Origin: Aliidiomarina soli
GTDB taxonomy: Bacteria; Pseudomonadota; Gammaproteobacteria; Enterobacterales; Alteromonadaceae
Assembly: GCF_003986975.1 (NCBI RefSeq)
Contig: NZ_PIPO01000003.1
Span: 186,001-250,000, forward strand
Length of the DNA: 64,000 bases
Reading direction: 5' to 3'
In this document: positions 37,249-47,600 of the stretch, piece by piece
Layout: each line of letters begins with the position of its first letter
Numbering within the stretch: the first letter of the stretch is position 1
Position numbers and translations under genes: made by a program
The notes under the pieces: generated by a model
The model's database searches: none
What the model saw: the letters and a program-made list of their open reading frames with translations, nothing else
What the model was told of the DNA's origin: nothing

Positions 37249-37776
37249 ATGAGCGACAACAACCCAGTCATTTTAGGCACCTTAGGTGCGGTCTATGGCA
37301 TTAAGGGCTGGTTGAAGGTCATTAGTTTTACGGATCAGGCCGAAGGTATTTTCGAATACCAACCCTGGCTGTTAGGCCAGGAAGGGAATTGGCAGTCTGT
37401 TGAGGTCGCGCAATGGCGCTGGCACAACAAAGGGCTAATTGCCAAGTTTGCGACTATTGACGACCGCGACGCTGCACAGCAGTGGGTAGGTCGGCAAATC
37501 GCGGTTTCGGCAGATAAACTGCCGGAATTACCGGAAGACGAGTTTTACTGGCGTGACCTGGTCGGGTTGAAAGTGGTTAACACTGAAAACTATGACATGG
37601 GCACGGTGAGCCAGATGCTGCCAACGGTATCGAATGATGTCCTGGTGGTGACGGCAAACAGCAATGATGCTTTTGGAAAGCGGGAGCGTTTAATTCCGTT
37701 CATTCAGTCACAGTATGTGGTTGCAGTGGATCGTGAAGAAAAACGGATTACCGTGGACTGGCCTGCGGACTTTTAA
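37249..37776 (+). CDS. rimM: Ribosome maturation factor RimM
   Basis: 175 residues. It assists 30S head assembly by binding S19. N-terminal RimM barrel ([20 protein letters not shown]) and C-terminal PRC-barrel ([19 protein letters not shown]). The stop TAA shares its last base with the trmD ATG (TAATG), giving coupled translation. Confidence 0.96.
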   Translation: MSDNNPVILGTLGAVYGIKGWLKVISFTDQAEGIFEYQPWLLGQEGNWQSVEVAQWRWHNKGLIAKFATIDDRDAAQQWVGRQIAVSADKLPELPEDEFYWRDLVGLKVVNTENYDMGTVSQMLPTVSNDVLVVTANSNDAFGKRERLIPFIQSQYVVAVDREEKRITVDWPADF

Positions 37777-38537
37777 TGGCCGCGGCATTACAGGTTGGGG
37801 TGGTTAGTTTATTCCCTGACATGTTTGAAGCAATTACCAGTTACGGCGTGACCCGCCGCGCGGTGGAGCAGGATCTGCTTAGTGTCGAAACGTGGAATCC
37901 TCGTGATTTTACCCACGACAAACACCGTACGGTTGATGACCGGCCTTATGGCGGTGGTCCGGGCATGCTGATGATGGTGGAACCGCTCCGTGCGGCCATT
38001 GCTGCAGCGAAACAAGGGGTCGGTGAAGGTGCTCGGGTTATTTACCTGTCACCACAAGGGCGCAAGCTAGACCAGCGCGGAGTTCTGGAGCTAAGTCAGT
38101 ACGATAAACTGGTACTGGTTGCAGGGCGCTACGAAGGCATTGATGAGCGGGTGATTGAATCCGACATTGATGAGGAATGGTCAATTGGCGACTTTGTGTT
38201 AAGTGGCGGTGAGTTACCGGCAATGGTGATGATTGATACCCTCGCACGACAAGTGCCGGGCGTATTGGGTCACCAGGCTTCAGCAGCAGAAGATTCGTTT
38301 GTTGATGGCTTGCTGGATTGCCCGCATTATACTCGCCCTGAAGTGTTGGATGGTAAACAGGTGCCCTCGGTTTTACTGAGTGGCAACCACGAAAAAATTC
38401 GTCAATGGCGAATGCAGCAGGCTCTAGGCAGAACCTGGTTGCGTCGACCTGAACTTTTAAACAACCTAGCTCTGACTGACGAGCAACAGCGTTTACTGGA
38501 AGTCTTCATTGAAGAACACCAGGACGGCGCAGAGTAA
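37776..38537 (+). CDS. trmD: tRNA (guanine-N1-)-methyltransferase TrmD
   Basis: 253 residues of SPOUT-family enzyme making m1G37 in tRNAs. Signature segments: [44 protein letters not shown] and [12 protein letters not shown] of the trefoil knot. Essential for reading-frame maintenance. Confidence 0.97.
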   Translation: MAAALQVGVVSLFPDMFEAITSYGVTRRAVEQDLLSVETWNPRDFTHDKHRTVDDRPYGGGPGMLMMVEPLRAAIAAAKQGVGEGARVIYLSPQGRKLDQRGVLELSQYDKLVLVAGRYEGIDERVIESDIDEEWSIGDFVLSGGELPAMVMIDTLARQVPGVLGHQASAAEDSFVDGLLDCPHYTRPEVLDGKQVPSVLLSGNHEKIRQWRMQQALGRTWLRRPELLNNLALTDEQQRLLEVFIEEHQDGAE

Positions 38538-38569
38538 CGGGCAGTGTAATTCTAGGAAGAGAGATTATC

Positions 38570-38935
38570 ATGGCTAAAGTTAATCAGAATATTATTAAGC
38601 AGCTTGAAGACGAGCAGCTTAAGCAAGATTTACCGGAATTTGCTCCGGGCGACACCGTTGTGGTGAGTGTTAAGGTTAAAGAAGGAACACGCGAGCGTTT
38701 GCAGGCCTTTGAAGGTGTTGTAATCCGTAAGCGTAACCGTGGTCTGCACAGTGCATTCACGGTTCGTAAAGTGTCTAACGGTGAAGGTGTTGAGCGTACA
38801 TTCCAAACGCACAGCCCACAAGTTGATAGCATTAATGTGAAGCGTCGTGGTGCGGTACGTCGTGCTAAGCTTTACTACTTGCGTGAGCGTTCAGGTAAGT
38901 CTGCACGTATCCGCGAGAAGCTGGCGACTAAGTAA
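38570..38935 (+). CDS. rplS: 50S ribosomal protein L19
   Basis: 121 residues. [24 protein letters not shown] and [13 protein letters not shown] are diagnostic. Last gene of the operon, followed by a strong terminator. Confidence 0.97.
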   Translation: MAKVNQNIIKQLEDEQLKQDLPEFAPGDTVVVSVKVKEGTRERLQAFEGVVIRKRNRGLHSAFTVRKVSNGEGVERTFQTHSPQVDSINVKRRGAVRRAKLYYLRERSGKSARIREKLATK

Positions 38936-38966
38936 GCTTTTTAGCTTACCCGCTAACGTTTTGCAG

Positions 38967-38994
38967 AAAAGCCCGCCTTGTGCGGGCTTTTTTT
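38967..38994 (+). terminator. rpsP operon rho-independent terminator
   Basis: AAAAGCCCGC - CTTGT - GCGGGCTTTTTTT: a 10-bp stem with a T-run, 31 bases after rplS. Confidence 0.94.
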
Positions 38995-39005
38995 ATGGGC
39001 AAAAA

Positions 39006-39034
39006 GTAACTTCTGTTTAAACCTTTTTGGTACC
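39006..39034 (+). promoter_or_regulatory. Candidate ECF-type promoter for the sigma operon
   Basis: GTAACTT (39006-39012), 16-base spacer, GGTACC (39029-39034), close to the RpoE-family pattern GGAACTT-N16-GGTC. It lies 40 bases before the ECF sigma gene, so autoregulation is plausible. Matched by eye. Confidence 0.4.
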
Positions 39035-39073
39035 GCCTGCGACTAACCAGGTAAAGCAATAAATTAACCAACT

Positions 39074-39589
39074 ATGACTAATTCTGAGAAAGGCTTAATT
39101 CAACATGCCCAGGCGGGTGATAAAGCGGCATTTCGTCAGCTTTACGAGAGCTATGTCGGCCGGGTATACGCCATTTGCCGTCGCTTATGCAGTGATAGAG
39201 GGCGAGCGGAGGAGGCCACTCAGGAGGTTTTTATCAAAGTATGGCGACAGTTACCGGAATTCTCATTTAACAGCCAGTTTACCACCTGGCTGCACAGTAT
39301 CGCTAAGCGCACAGCGATTGATATGTGGCGACGGGAGCAGGTACGGCTGGTCGAGGTTGGCGATGAACATGAAAGCGAAGCCACTGCGGAGGGCGCGTTC
39401 GACAATGAACTCGAGCGAGCTATTCAGCGCTTACCGGCGCAGTCAAAAGCGGTATTTGTGTTAGTTGCCATTGAAGGGCATACCCATCGCGAAGTCGCTG
39501 AGTTACTGCACATCGCCGAAGGTAGTAGTAAATCTCATTATTTTCGTGCGCGGCAGTTGCTGAAGGAGGCGTTATCTCATGAGTCATGA
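39074..39589 (+). CDS. ECF-family RNA polymerase sigma factor
   Basis: 171 residues. Region 2 (FRQLYESYVGRVYAICRRL, EEATQEVFIKVWRQL, FTTWLHSIAKRTAID) and region 4 (RLPAQSKAVFVLVAIEGHTH, then a helix-turn-helix with REVAELL) are both present, with no region 3, as in extracytoplasmic-function sigmas. The 3' end overlaps the next gene, a predicted anti-sigma factor, by 11 bases, the usual sigma/anti-sigma layout. Confidence 0.92.
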   Translation: MTNSEKGLIQHAQAGDKAAFRQLYESYVGRVYAICRRLCSDRGRAEEATQEVFIKVWRQLPEFSFNSQFTTWLHSIAKRTAIDMWRREQVRLVEVGDEHESEATAEGAFDNELERAIQRLPAQSKAVFVLVAIEGHTHREVAELLHIAEGSSKSHYFRARQLLKEALSHES

Positions 39590-40094
39590 AAAGGACCCGG
39601 ATCTATACCTGGAGCAACAGATCGCCAGCCTGAGTCGGGAGATTACCCCGCAGACTGATTTGTGGGCTCGACTTGAGCCTGAACTCGAACAACCTACAGC
39701 GCACAAACCTGCGCAGGGGAGGCAGGCTTTTGTTTGGGGCGCTGTGGCCAGTGTTTTGCTGGTCGCTGTCTTACTGGCGGTGAATTATGTGCCGCCGGGG
39801 GACCAGCAGCCGGACTTTAGCGTTGCAGTAGAAGCCTCCGCCGAAGCCGAGGTTATCACTGCGTATGAAACGGCTATCGCTGAGCGGATTCATGTTCTGC
39901 ATAGCGCCGACAGTAACTGGGGTGATGTGGATCATCAGTTAGAGATGTTTCGTTCGGCAGTGGCAGAGATTCGTTTTGCTCTTAGTTTTCAACCACACAA
40001 CCCGGGGTTGCTGCAACAACTCGAGGATGTGTACCAACAACAACTGGCCTGGTTACAGGCCATATCCAGTTACCACTCAGCAACGCTGAGCTAA
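39579..40094 (+). CDS. Predicted membrane anti-sigma factor
   Basis: 171 residues: cytoplasmic N-terminal part (about 1-48, with LYLEQQIASLSREITP and LWARLEPEL), a single membrane helix (about 50-67, AFVWGAVASVLLVAVLLAV) and a periplasmic C-terminal part with helical, Gln-rich character. No zinc motif (HxxxCxxC) is seen. Function inferred from topology and from overlap with the ECF sigma gene. Confidence 0.75.
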   Translation: MSHEKDPDLYLEQQIASLSREITPQTDLWARLEPELEQPTAHKPAQGRQAFVWGAVASVLLVAVLLAVNYVPPGDQQPDFSVAVEASAEAEVITAYETAIAERIHVLHSADSNWGDVDHQLEMFRSAVAEIRFALSFQPHNPGLLQQLEDVYQQQLAWLQAISSYHSATLS

Positions 40095-40104
40095 GGAGAC
40101 ATCC

Positions 40105-41058
40105 ATGTCTAAAAATATAGCAGTAGCACTGGCAAGCATAACGCTCTTACTGAGCAGCGTGAGTATGGCCGCTGAGGTCATCAATGAATCACGTGAGGTC
40201 AGCGCGAACGAGCGAATTTACATTAAAAATATGCGCGGTGAAGTTGAGATTATTGCCCATGAGCAGGCTACCTTTGAGGTCAGGGGTGAGCTTGATAGTC
40301 TGGCTGAAGGTTATAATTTAGAGTCAGACGATGGCTTTACCAGCTTTGAAGTTCGTATGCCCCAACAGGTTCAGGCGGACAGCCGGCAGTCAGGCTCACG
40401 ATTAACAATTCGCGTCCCTGTGCAGGCTGACGTTCGCTTCGAAGGGGTTAATGCGAATGTCCGGGCGCGTGGTATTGAAGGTGCCAGTTCGCTGAGTACC
40501 GTCAACGGAGCGGTGCACGGCGAGAGTCTGAGCACTCAGGTCAGTCTGAAAACGGTAAATGGGAATATCCGCAGCGAGAACAATCAGGGACGTATTGAGC
40601 TGGGCACGGTGAATGGCGGTATTGAAGATACCAACTCAAGCGGACGGGTTGCGTATCAAACCGTAAACGGCAACATTGAGGTGCAGTCGCAGGCAGAGGA
40701 AGTGTCAGTTTCTACGGTCAGTGGTCGGGTTCGTCTTGCGCTGCCCGATGCTACCACTATAAATGTGAACAGTGTCAGTGGTGAGGCCGAAGTGACTCTG
40801 GGTGCATCGTCACCGCGACTGCAGGCTCAGTCAGTCAGCGGTCGGCTTATTTTTAACTTGCCCGCTACGGCGGATGCCCGTTTCAGTGTCAACACCAGTG
40901 CCGGAGGTCAGATTAACAATCATCTGTCAGATGACCAGGCTGAACGAGCGACTTATGGGCCAGCCCGCAACCTACGGTTTAGCCTTGGCGATGGTCAGGG
41001 GCGTGTGGATGTGAGATCTGTCAGTGGCACCATTGAATTCAGGACCCGCAGCGAATAG
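40105..41058 (+). CDS. Exported DUF4097-type beta-repeat protein
   Basis: 317 residues with a signal peptide (SITLLLSSVSMAA). The rest is a beta-helix-like array in which TVNG/TVSG/SVSG recurs about every 20 residues (STVNGAVHG, KTVNGNIRS, GTVNGGIED, QTVNGNIEV, STVSGRVRL, NSVSGEAEV, QSVSGRLIF, RSVSGTIEF). DUF4097 proteins are often next to sigma/anti-sigma pairs. It is probably the envelope output or sensor partner of the ECF system; the role is inference. Confidence 0.85.
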   Translation: MSKNIAVALASITLLLSSVSMAAEVINESREVSANERIYIKNMRGEVEIIAHEQATFEVRGELDSLAEGYNLESDDGFTSFEVRMPQQVQADSRQSGSRLTIRVPVQADVRFEGVNANVRARGIEGASSLSTVNGAVHGESLSTQVSLKTVNGNIRSENNQGRIELGTVNGGIEDTNSSGRVAYQTVNGNIEVQSQAEEVSVSTVSGRVRLALPDATTINVNSVSGEAEVTLGASSPRLQAQSVSGRLIFNLPATADARFSVNTSAGGQINNHLSDDQAERATYGPARNLRFSLGDGQGRVDVRSVSGTIEFRTRSE

Positions 41059-41064
41059 CGGTGA

Positions 41065-41092
41065 AAAAAGCTCTGCTACGGCAGAGCTTTTT
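41065..41092 (+). terminator. ECF operon rho-independent terminator
   Basis: AAAAAGCTCTGC - TACG - GCAGAGCTTTTT: an uninterrupted stem with a T-run, directly after the DUF4097 gene. Confidence 0.93.
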
Positions 41093-41106
41093 GTTATGGT
41101 AAATGA

Positions 41107-41712
41107 ATGCAAGCGATGAAACAGGCTATCAGTGAAATTTTACTGACTCAGGTGCAACCCTTGAGTGAATTTGAACTGATACGAATATTACAGAACGAAC
41201 CCTATGAATTACTGAGTGAGCGTGCTCTGCGCGGAAGTCTGAGCTTGTTTCAGACTCATTTTCTGCTCTTTCATTGCCTCTACCTGTTACGTGAACAGTG
41301 GCGGGGGGAGGGCTTCTCGGATTTGCGCATTGAGCCGCTTTCGATTGAACTGCAGCCCTTAGCGGATGGACATGATAAAGGGCTTCAGTCGACCGACCCT
41401 TTAGCCGAGTACTATCTGGATATTAGCCACCTGAAAGAAACTAGTGGTGATGACGTGGAAGCATTGCTGGATGGATTTTGGCGTCGCTTCAGCCATGATG
41501 TGGTGAGCGTGAGCGCAGACGAGCGCAGTCAGGCGATGATGATTATGGATGTGCAGACCATGCCGGAAAATGAACGTCAGTTAAAGCGTCTGTATCGGCA
41601 GCAAGTTCACCATAAACATCCTGATAAAGGTGGTAGTAGCGATGCCATGCAGTCACTGCAATGGGCGTATGGAGTCCTGCGACAGGTGTTGCAAAACGGT
41701 ATACGTAGTTAG
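41107..41712 (+). CDS. DnaJ-related protein with C-terminal J domain
   Basis: 201 residues. The N-terminal part (LSEFELIRILQ, FQTHFLLFHCLYLLR) matches the DNAJ-related N-terminal domain known from gammaproteobacteria, and the C-terminus is a J domain with HPDKGG. It likely stimulates DnaK ATPase for particular clients. The start at 41107 could instead be the second Met at 41116. Sits between the ECF operon and tyrA. Confidence 0.85.
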   Translation: MQAMKQAISEILLTQVQPLSEFELIRILQNEPYELLSERALRGSLSLFQTHFLLFHCLYLLREQWRGEGFSDLRIEPLSIELQPLADGHDKGLQSTDPLAEYYLDISHLKETSGDDVEALLDGFWRRFSHDVVSVSADERSQAMMIMDVQTMPENERQLKRLYRQQVHHKHPDKGGSSDAMQSLQWAYGVLRQVLQNGIRS

Positions 41713-41751
41713 TGTTTAAACTTTTGCTTTCATAAAAATGAGATTGTAACC

Positions 41752-42879
41752 ATGGCAAAACCTTCCCTGGATGCATTGCGTGCCCGGATTGATTCTATTG
41801 ATAGCGAACTGGTTCGCTTGCTCGCCCAGCGTTTACAGGTCACCGGCGAGATCGGCGAGATAAAATCCCAGTTAGGCCAACCGCTTTATGTTCCTGAACG
41901 GGAACGGGCACTGCTCGCTGCCAGACGCGAAGAAGCACGTCAGCAGGGAATTAACCCTCAGTTAGCTGAAGATGTTTTACGACGAGTGATGCGCGAGTCT
42001 TACCTGAGCCAGAAAGGTCGCGGTTTTAAAAAAGCACGTGAGGATGATCGCGCAGTGGTGGTAATTGGTGGTCGCGGCCAGCTTGGCTCTCTGTTTGTGC
42101 ACTGGTTTGAGTTATCTGGTTATCCGGTGCATGTGATTGATACCGACAACGTAGAGACATTGCCAGAGGCGGTTGCAGATGCGGCGCTGGTTCTTGTGAG
42201 CGTGCCTATTGCCAGCACTGAAGCAGTGATTAGTAGCTTAACCAACTTGCCTCAGGATTGCGTGCTGGCAGATTTAACCTCAGTTAAGTCACGACCACTG
42301 GAAGCGATGCTGGCGGCTCACCAAGGGCCCGTGGTCGGCCTGCACCCGATGTTCGGTCCCAATGTATCCAGCATGGCAAAGCAGTTGATTGTGGCCACCG
42401 CTGGACGTCAAGCTGAAACTTATAGCTGGTTAATTACTCAGTTGCAGACCTGGGGCGCACATATTGAGTGGCTGGATGCAACATCTCACGATGAGAGCAT
42501 GAGCCTGATTCAGGTTATGCGTCACATGAGTACGTTCGCGTATGGTGTTCATCTGATGGAGGAGGATGCCAGCCTAAACCAGTTAAAAACCCTGAGTTCG
42601 CCGATTTACCGTCTCGAACTGATGATGGTCGGACGGTTGTTTGCTCAGTCCCCGGCTTTGTATGCCGATATTATTCTCGACGCTCCGCAGAATTTCGCCA
42701 TGATCCGGCGCTACCTGCAACGCTTCGCGAATTTGCTGGAAGCGCTGGAACAGGGCGGCCGGGACAGTTTTATTGCCGAGTTTAATAAAGTAGCCGACTG
42801 GTTTGGCGAGGATGCGGAGGCATTTCTGGCCGAGTCGAGCGCTTTATTGCAACAGGCGGATGATGCAAAAGCACGTTGA
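41752..42879 (+). CDS. tyrA: Bifunctional chorismate mutase / prephenate dehydrogenase
   Basis: 375 residues. N-terminal AroQ chorismate mutase (about 1-90, [19 protein letters not shown]) and C-terminal prephenate dehydrogenase with the NAD loop GGRGQLG (106-112) and LHPMFGP. It makes 4-hydroxyphenylpyruvate for tyrosine; the E. coli enzyme is inhibited by tyrosine. It stands alone here, without aroF. Confidence 0.96.
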   Translation: MAKPSLDALRARIDSIDSELVRLLAQRLQVTGEIGEIKSQLGQPLYVPERERALLAARREEARQQGINPQLAEDVLRRVMRESYLSQKGRGFKKAREDDRAVVVIGGRGQLGSLFVHWFELSGYPVHVIDTDNVETLPEAVADAALVLVSVPIASTEAVISSLTNLPQDCVLADLTSVKSRPLEAMLAAHQGPVVGLHPMFGPNVSSMAKQLIVATAGRQAETYSWLITQLQTWGAHIEWLDATSHDESMSLIQVMRHMSTFAYGVHLMEEDASLNQLKTLSSPIYRLELMMVGRLFAQSPALYADIILDAPQNFAMIRRYLQRFANLLEALEQGGRDSFIAEFNKVADWFGEDAEAFLAESSALLQQADDAKAR

Positions 42880-42915
42880 AGGTGGCTTCAGTCCGATCTC
42901 AATCCGCCTGCTACC

Positions 42916-43281
42916 TTACAAACTCAGATAATGCTGCATAATCACGTGCAGACTGTCCGGTGAAACTGGCTTGTGCAACGTTTCGTTCATGCCAGCCATG
43001 CGGCAAGCATTCAGTTCTGAGACACTTTGATGCCCGGTTAAGGCAATAATGGGGAGATCGCTGAATTGCGCGTCTTCGCGCAATGCCCGACAAACCTCGG
43101 CGCCCGTCATATCGGGCATGTCGTAATCAAGAATAAGCAGCTCGGGTTCACCTTCCCGGGCCAGCTTAAGGGCTTCTTCGCCATTGTTGGCGACCAGTAA
43201 ATCCAGTGGATACTCATCCAGCATCGCTTTGAGCACTTCAAGGCTGATGAAATCATCATCGGCAATCAACACTGTGTGCAT
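42916..43281 (-). CDS. Single-domain response regulator (CheY-like)
   Basis: 121 residues, one receiver domain and no output. Acidic pocket LIADDD, phospho-acceptor Asp52 in LLILDYDMPDMTG, Thr in LTGH, and Lys in LHKPVSP. No kinase is adjacent. It may act by protein-protein contact or in a phosphorelay with one of the kinases in this window, which is speculation. Confidence 0.9.
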   Translation of the reverse strand: MHTVLIADDDFISLEVLKAMLDEYPLDLLVANNGEEALKLAREGEPELLILDYDMPDMTGAEVCRALREDAQFSDLPIIALTGHQSVSELNACRMAGMNETLHKPVSPDSLHVIMQHYLSL

Positions 43282-43324
43282 AACAACCTTGCTCGTCGTA
43301 TAAGTGAACGGCTAGTGTAGCATG

Positions 43325-43972
43325 CTAACCAAGCCACCAAAATACCCAGACCAGGTTGGCAATAAAAATGGCAAAGCCAATGCCCCCGTTGATGATACGG
43401 GGTTTTGCGGTGTCTTTGCTTAGCTTTTTGTTACCACTGAACATGGGCGTAATTAGATCTTTATTGCGCGCCATATAAATAAATATCGCAATAATATGAA
43501 CCGCGGTAGCAATAAGGATCCAGTTAAAGTTAGTCCCGTGAAAGCGGGTCAGCATGCGCTGGGTGTCATAATCGAGCCAGTTCGCCAGTGGACCCATGAA
43601 GAACAGATCATCATTGGTAAACAGCCCACTTACTGCTTGTGCCAGCACCAGCGCCAATAGCAGCAGGATCATGTAGCCACCGGCCGGGTTGTGCCCAGCA
43701 AGCTCTGGGTTTCTACCGCGTATTTCATCGCGCAAAAAGCGCAACGCGCGCACCGGGCCGCGTACGAAATCGGCGAAACGGGCACTGTCACTGCCGACGA
43801 TTCCCCACATCAGGCGGCTAATAAGAAGCGCCAGGGTGAACAACCCCAGCTTGACGTGTATGTCGATGTAGTCAATTTTACCGCCGGTAAACCACAGGCC
43901 AAGCAGTAATAGCACCAGTATCCAATGAAAGGCGCGGACGAAACTGTCCCAGACGCGAACTAAGTGGGTCAT
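43325..43972 (-). CDS. Cytochrome b561-family membrane protein
   Basis: 215 residues with four or five membrane helices and conserved His (FVRAFHWILVLLLLGLW, RFHGTNFNWILIATAVHII), as in di-haem b-type cytochromes of the Ni,Fe-hydrogenase/b561 family. It follows the cytochrome c' gene by 15 bases, so it likely hands electrons from the quinone pool to that periplasmic cytochrome. Confidence 0.87.
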   Translation of the reverse strand: MTHLVRVWDSFVRAFHWILVLLLLGLWFTGGKIDYIDIHVKLGLFTLALLISRLMWGIVGSDSARFADFVRGPVRALRFLRDEIRGRNPELAGHNPAGGYMILLLLALVLAQAVSGLFTNDDLFFMGPLANWLDYDTQRMLTRFHGTNFNWILIATAVHIIAIFIYMARNKDLITPMFSGNKKLSKDTAKPRIINGGIGFAIFIANLVWVFWWLG

Positions 43973-43987
43973 TGCTAGTCGTCCTGG

Positions 43988-44458
43988 TTACTCGCGATAG
44001 CGGTCATGGCATTGTTGGCAGTTGCGTGCAGTGCTCATAAATGCGCTACGAATGGTACTCATATCTTGACTGGCGGATGCCTCACTTAATGCTTTGGCAT
44101 CGCTTTTAAGTTGCTCAATGCGTTGGCTGAAATCATCCCAGTTTTCCCATACGGCGGGCAGAGCGTCGCCATCACCGCGAAAGTTTTCACCTGCATCACG
44201 GAACCCATCCCAGGGTAAATGGCTGGCATGATAGAAAGCCTCCGCGCGGGTTTCAAATGTGGCTGCGTCGTAGTCAATGTCACCCCGAACCATGTCGGCC
44301 ATGACGGAGAAGTTTTCGCGCATCAGCTGGAGTGCCGACTGGCGGTACTCGACGGCTTCTTCTGCTTCGGTAAAGGCAGAAGAATGGGCGGAAAAGCTGA
44401 GTGAGCTAATGCCCAACAGAGTGAGCAGGCTAAGCGAGCGGAGCATAGTTGTGTGCAT
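43988..44458 (-). CDS. Cytochrome c' (class II c-type cytochrome)
   Basis: 156 residues with a signal peptide (LSLLTLLGISSLSFSAHS) and a four-helix-bundle pattern. The haem motif CQQCH lies near the C-terminus (Cys147, Cys150, His151), which is diagnostic of class II cytochromes. Such proteins bind NO or carry electrons. First gene of a two-gene unit with b561. Confidence 0.9.
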   Translation of the reverse strand: MHTTMLRSLSLLTLLGISSLSFSAHSSAFTEAEEAVEYRQSALQLMRENFSVMADMVRGDIDYDAATFETRAEAFYHASHLPWDGFRDAGENFRGDGDALPAVWENWDDFSQRIEQLKSDAKALSEASASQDMSTIRSAFMSTARNCQQCHDRYRE

Positions 44459-44652
44459 GAGAGCATCCTTTAATTATTTGTAAAGGTTGAAATTTATTTT
44501 AGTTTAGAGATTTATCGCGGTTTGTCGAGCAAAGCTGTGGATTTAACTTACTAAACGGGCGGCTCTCTTGTGCTTCCTGGTTCAGTCGGTTTTAATGCCT
44601 ACTGGCCTGAACATACACAAAATATAAGTAAATTAGAATATAGGGGATCCAC

Positions 44653-47600
44653 ATGAAGGGGAAAGGGCGTCTGGCAAGTTGTTTGCTGGCAGCGTTGGGA
44701 ACTGTGGTGGTGACAGCGTCAGCTGGCAATACTACACCAGTTCGCGGCCTCCACGACAACAGTCCCACTTTAGTTGCGTTGCAAAACGCAACCATCGTGA
44801 CCGAACCTGGTGAGCAGTTAGATAATGCTACGCTGGTGATCGAAAACGGAAAAATTTCTGCGGTTCAGCGTAACAACCGGGCGCCTCAGGGGGCGCGGGT
44901 TATCGATGCGACCGGCTATACCATTTACCCGGGCTTTATTGACCCGTATAGCAATTATGGGGTGACCGAAGCCGAGGCTGCGCAACGCTATACGCGTAGC
45001 GAGCCAGCTCAGTACGACAACCAACGCACTGGCGGCAATGCGGCAAATGATGCGATTCATGCTCAATTGCGCTGGGTGGATGGGTTTTCAACCGACTCAG
45101 AGCAGGCCGATAATTATCGTGAATTAGGCTTCACTGCGGTTCAGAGCGTCCGTATGGATGGCATTTTCCGCGGCCAGGGCACCACCGTCTCGCTTGCCGA
45201 TGAAATTCCAAACCAGGTGGTCTACCAGCCTGTCACCCGCCATTTTAGCTCGTTCGATAAAGGCAGTTCGACCCAGCAGTATCCGGCCTCGTTGATGGGC
45301 AGTGTTGCGTTAATTCGCCAGACCTTGTCTGACGCCCAGTGGTACGCGCAGGCTCAGGGCCGGACCCTGAGTGGCGGTGGTGTACTCGAATACAATGCAG
45401 CACTTGCTGCGCTGAGTAATGTGTCTGAGCAGGGGGTTATTTTTGAAACCACTGAAGAGCTCGATATTGCCCGTGCGCACCAGGTATTCAGCGAGTTCGA
45501 TGTCCCGGTCAGCTATGTCGGGTCGGGCTTTGAATATGCGCGCTTAGCGGATATTGCTGAAGTTGGTTCGTCGTTGATTCTGCCGTTGAATTACCCGGCG
45601 GCACCTGATGTAAGTGCTCAGTATGCTGAGCTGGATGTGTCGGTTGCTGACTTACGACATTGGGAACGCGCACCCGGCAATGCGGCTGCAATGGCCAACG
45701 CTGGGATCGACTTTGCGTTCACCTTGCACGGGCTTGAAAACCGTAGCGACTTTCTGAGCAATGTACGGCAGGCCATCGAGCATGGCTTACAACCTGACAC
45801 GGCGCTGGCCGCGTTAACCACGTCAGCTGCACGTATTGCTGGTGTGGACGACAAGGCTGGTCGCCTGGTACCGGGCTATATGGCCGACTTTGTGGTCACT
45901 CGCGGCGATCTGTTTAGTGACGGTGAAATTGTTTCGGTGTGGACTCAGGGCCAGGAACATGCACTGAAGCCCATGCACCCAACCCGCTTTGCCGGCGAGT
46001 TCAGCATCAACGTTGAAGGGCAAAGTTACACACTGACATTGCAACAACAAGGCGATGTGAAAGGCACACTAAGTGTTGATGATCATCAGGCCGACGTCAC
46101 TCACGTAGTGGCAGAGGCTCACCAGCTCAATTTTGTGGTGGACATGCAAGCGTTCGGTGGTAATGGTGTTTACCGCTTTTCCTTAAGTGCCCGTAACCGA
46201 GACCAGTTATCCGGTAGTTATACCGATGCCGCGGGTCGGGACCATGCTGTGGTCGCCGAGCGTCAGGGCGATGCCGACGAGGAGCAGACATCAGCTCGTC
46301 AGGCTGGTTCACCAGAGTACCGTAGCCAGCTGACCTTGCCGAATATTGGCTTAGGGGTAGACGAGCTGCCAGAGCAACAGAACCTGATCATTAAGAATGC
46401 CACAATCTGGACATCTGCAGATGCCGGTGTTCTGGAAAACGCGGACATGGTGGTACGTGGCGGACGTATCTACAGCATCGGTGAGGATTTACCGACACCT
46501 CGCGGATACCTGGAAATCGACGGGACAGGTATGCATGTTACGCCTGGTATCGTGGATGAGCATTCGCACATTGCGATTGCTCGCGGGGTCAATGAAGGCA
46601 CCGAAGCAATCACCTCTGAAGTTCGCATCGGTGATGTGGTAAATCCGGATGATGTTCATATCTACCGTTCTTTAGCCGGTGGTACCACGGTCGCGCATTT
46701 ATTGCATGGCTCGGCTAACCCCATTGGCGGGCAGGGGCAGACAATCAAGCTGCGCTGGGGAGAGAATGCAGAAGGACTTAAGTTCAGCGAAGCGCCGCCA
46801 ACCATTAAGATGGCCCTCGGCGAAAATGTGAAACAGAGTAACTGGGGGATTAATAATCACCGTTACCCGCAAACCCGTATGGGTGTTGTCGCAGTTATCC
46901 ACGATTTCTTCCGCACTGCTGCTGAATATGAGCAGGCGCAGCAAGCCTACAACGATATGAGCCGACGTGAGCGTTCACGAACTGCACCACCGCGTCGTAA
47001 TTATCGCTTAGAAGCGTTATTGGAAATTCTGCGTGAGGAACGTCATATCCATGCTCATTCCTATATCGCTTCTGAAGTCTTAGCATTGATGGAAACCGCC
47101 GATGAGCTGGGCTTTAGCATTCATACTTTCACTCATATTTTGGAAGGTTATAAAGTAGCGTCGGAAATGGCTGAACATGGTGCCCGCGCATCAACGTTTG
47201 CCGACTGGTGGGCGTTCAAAATTGAAGCCTTTGACGCTATTCCGTTCAATGCCTGTGAGATGATGGAACAAGGCGTACTGACCAGCCTTAACTCTGATAG
47301 CAACGATCTGCAGCGCCGAATGAATATCGAAGCCGCGAAATCAGTGCGCTACTGTGGCATGGATGAGCAGGAAGCTCTGCGTATGATTACGCTCTATCCG
47401 GCCATGCAGCTGGAAATTGACAGCCTGGTCGGGAGTCTTGAAGAAGGTAAGCATGCTGATTTCGTACTCTGGAATAATCATCCACTGTCGGCGTATGCTC
47501 AGGTCCAGCAAACCTGGATTGAGGGTCATAAGTTCTTTGACCGTGAGGCGGATCTTGAGCGCCGTGAGCTGATTCAACAGGAACAGCAAGCATTGATTCA

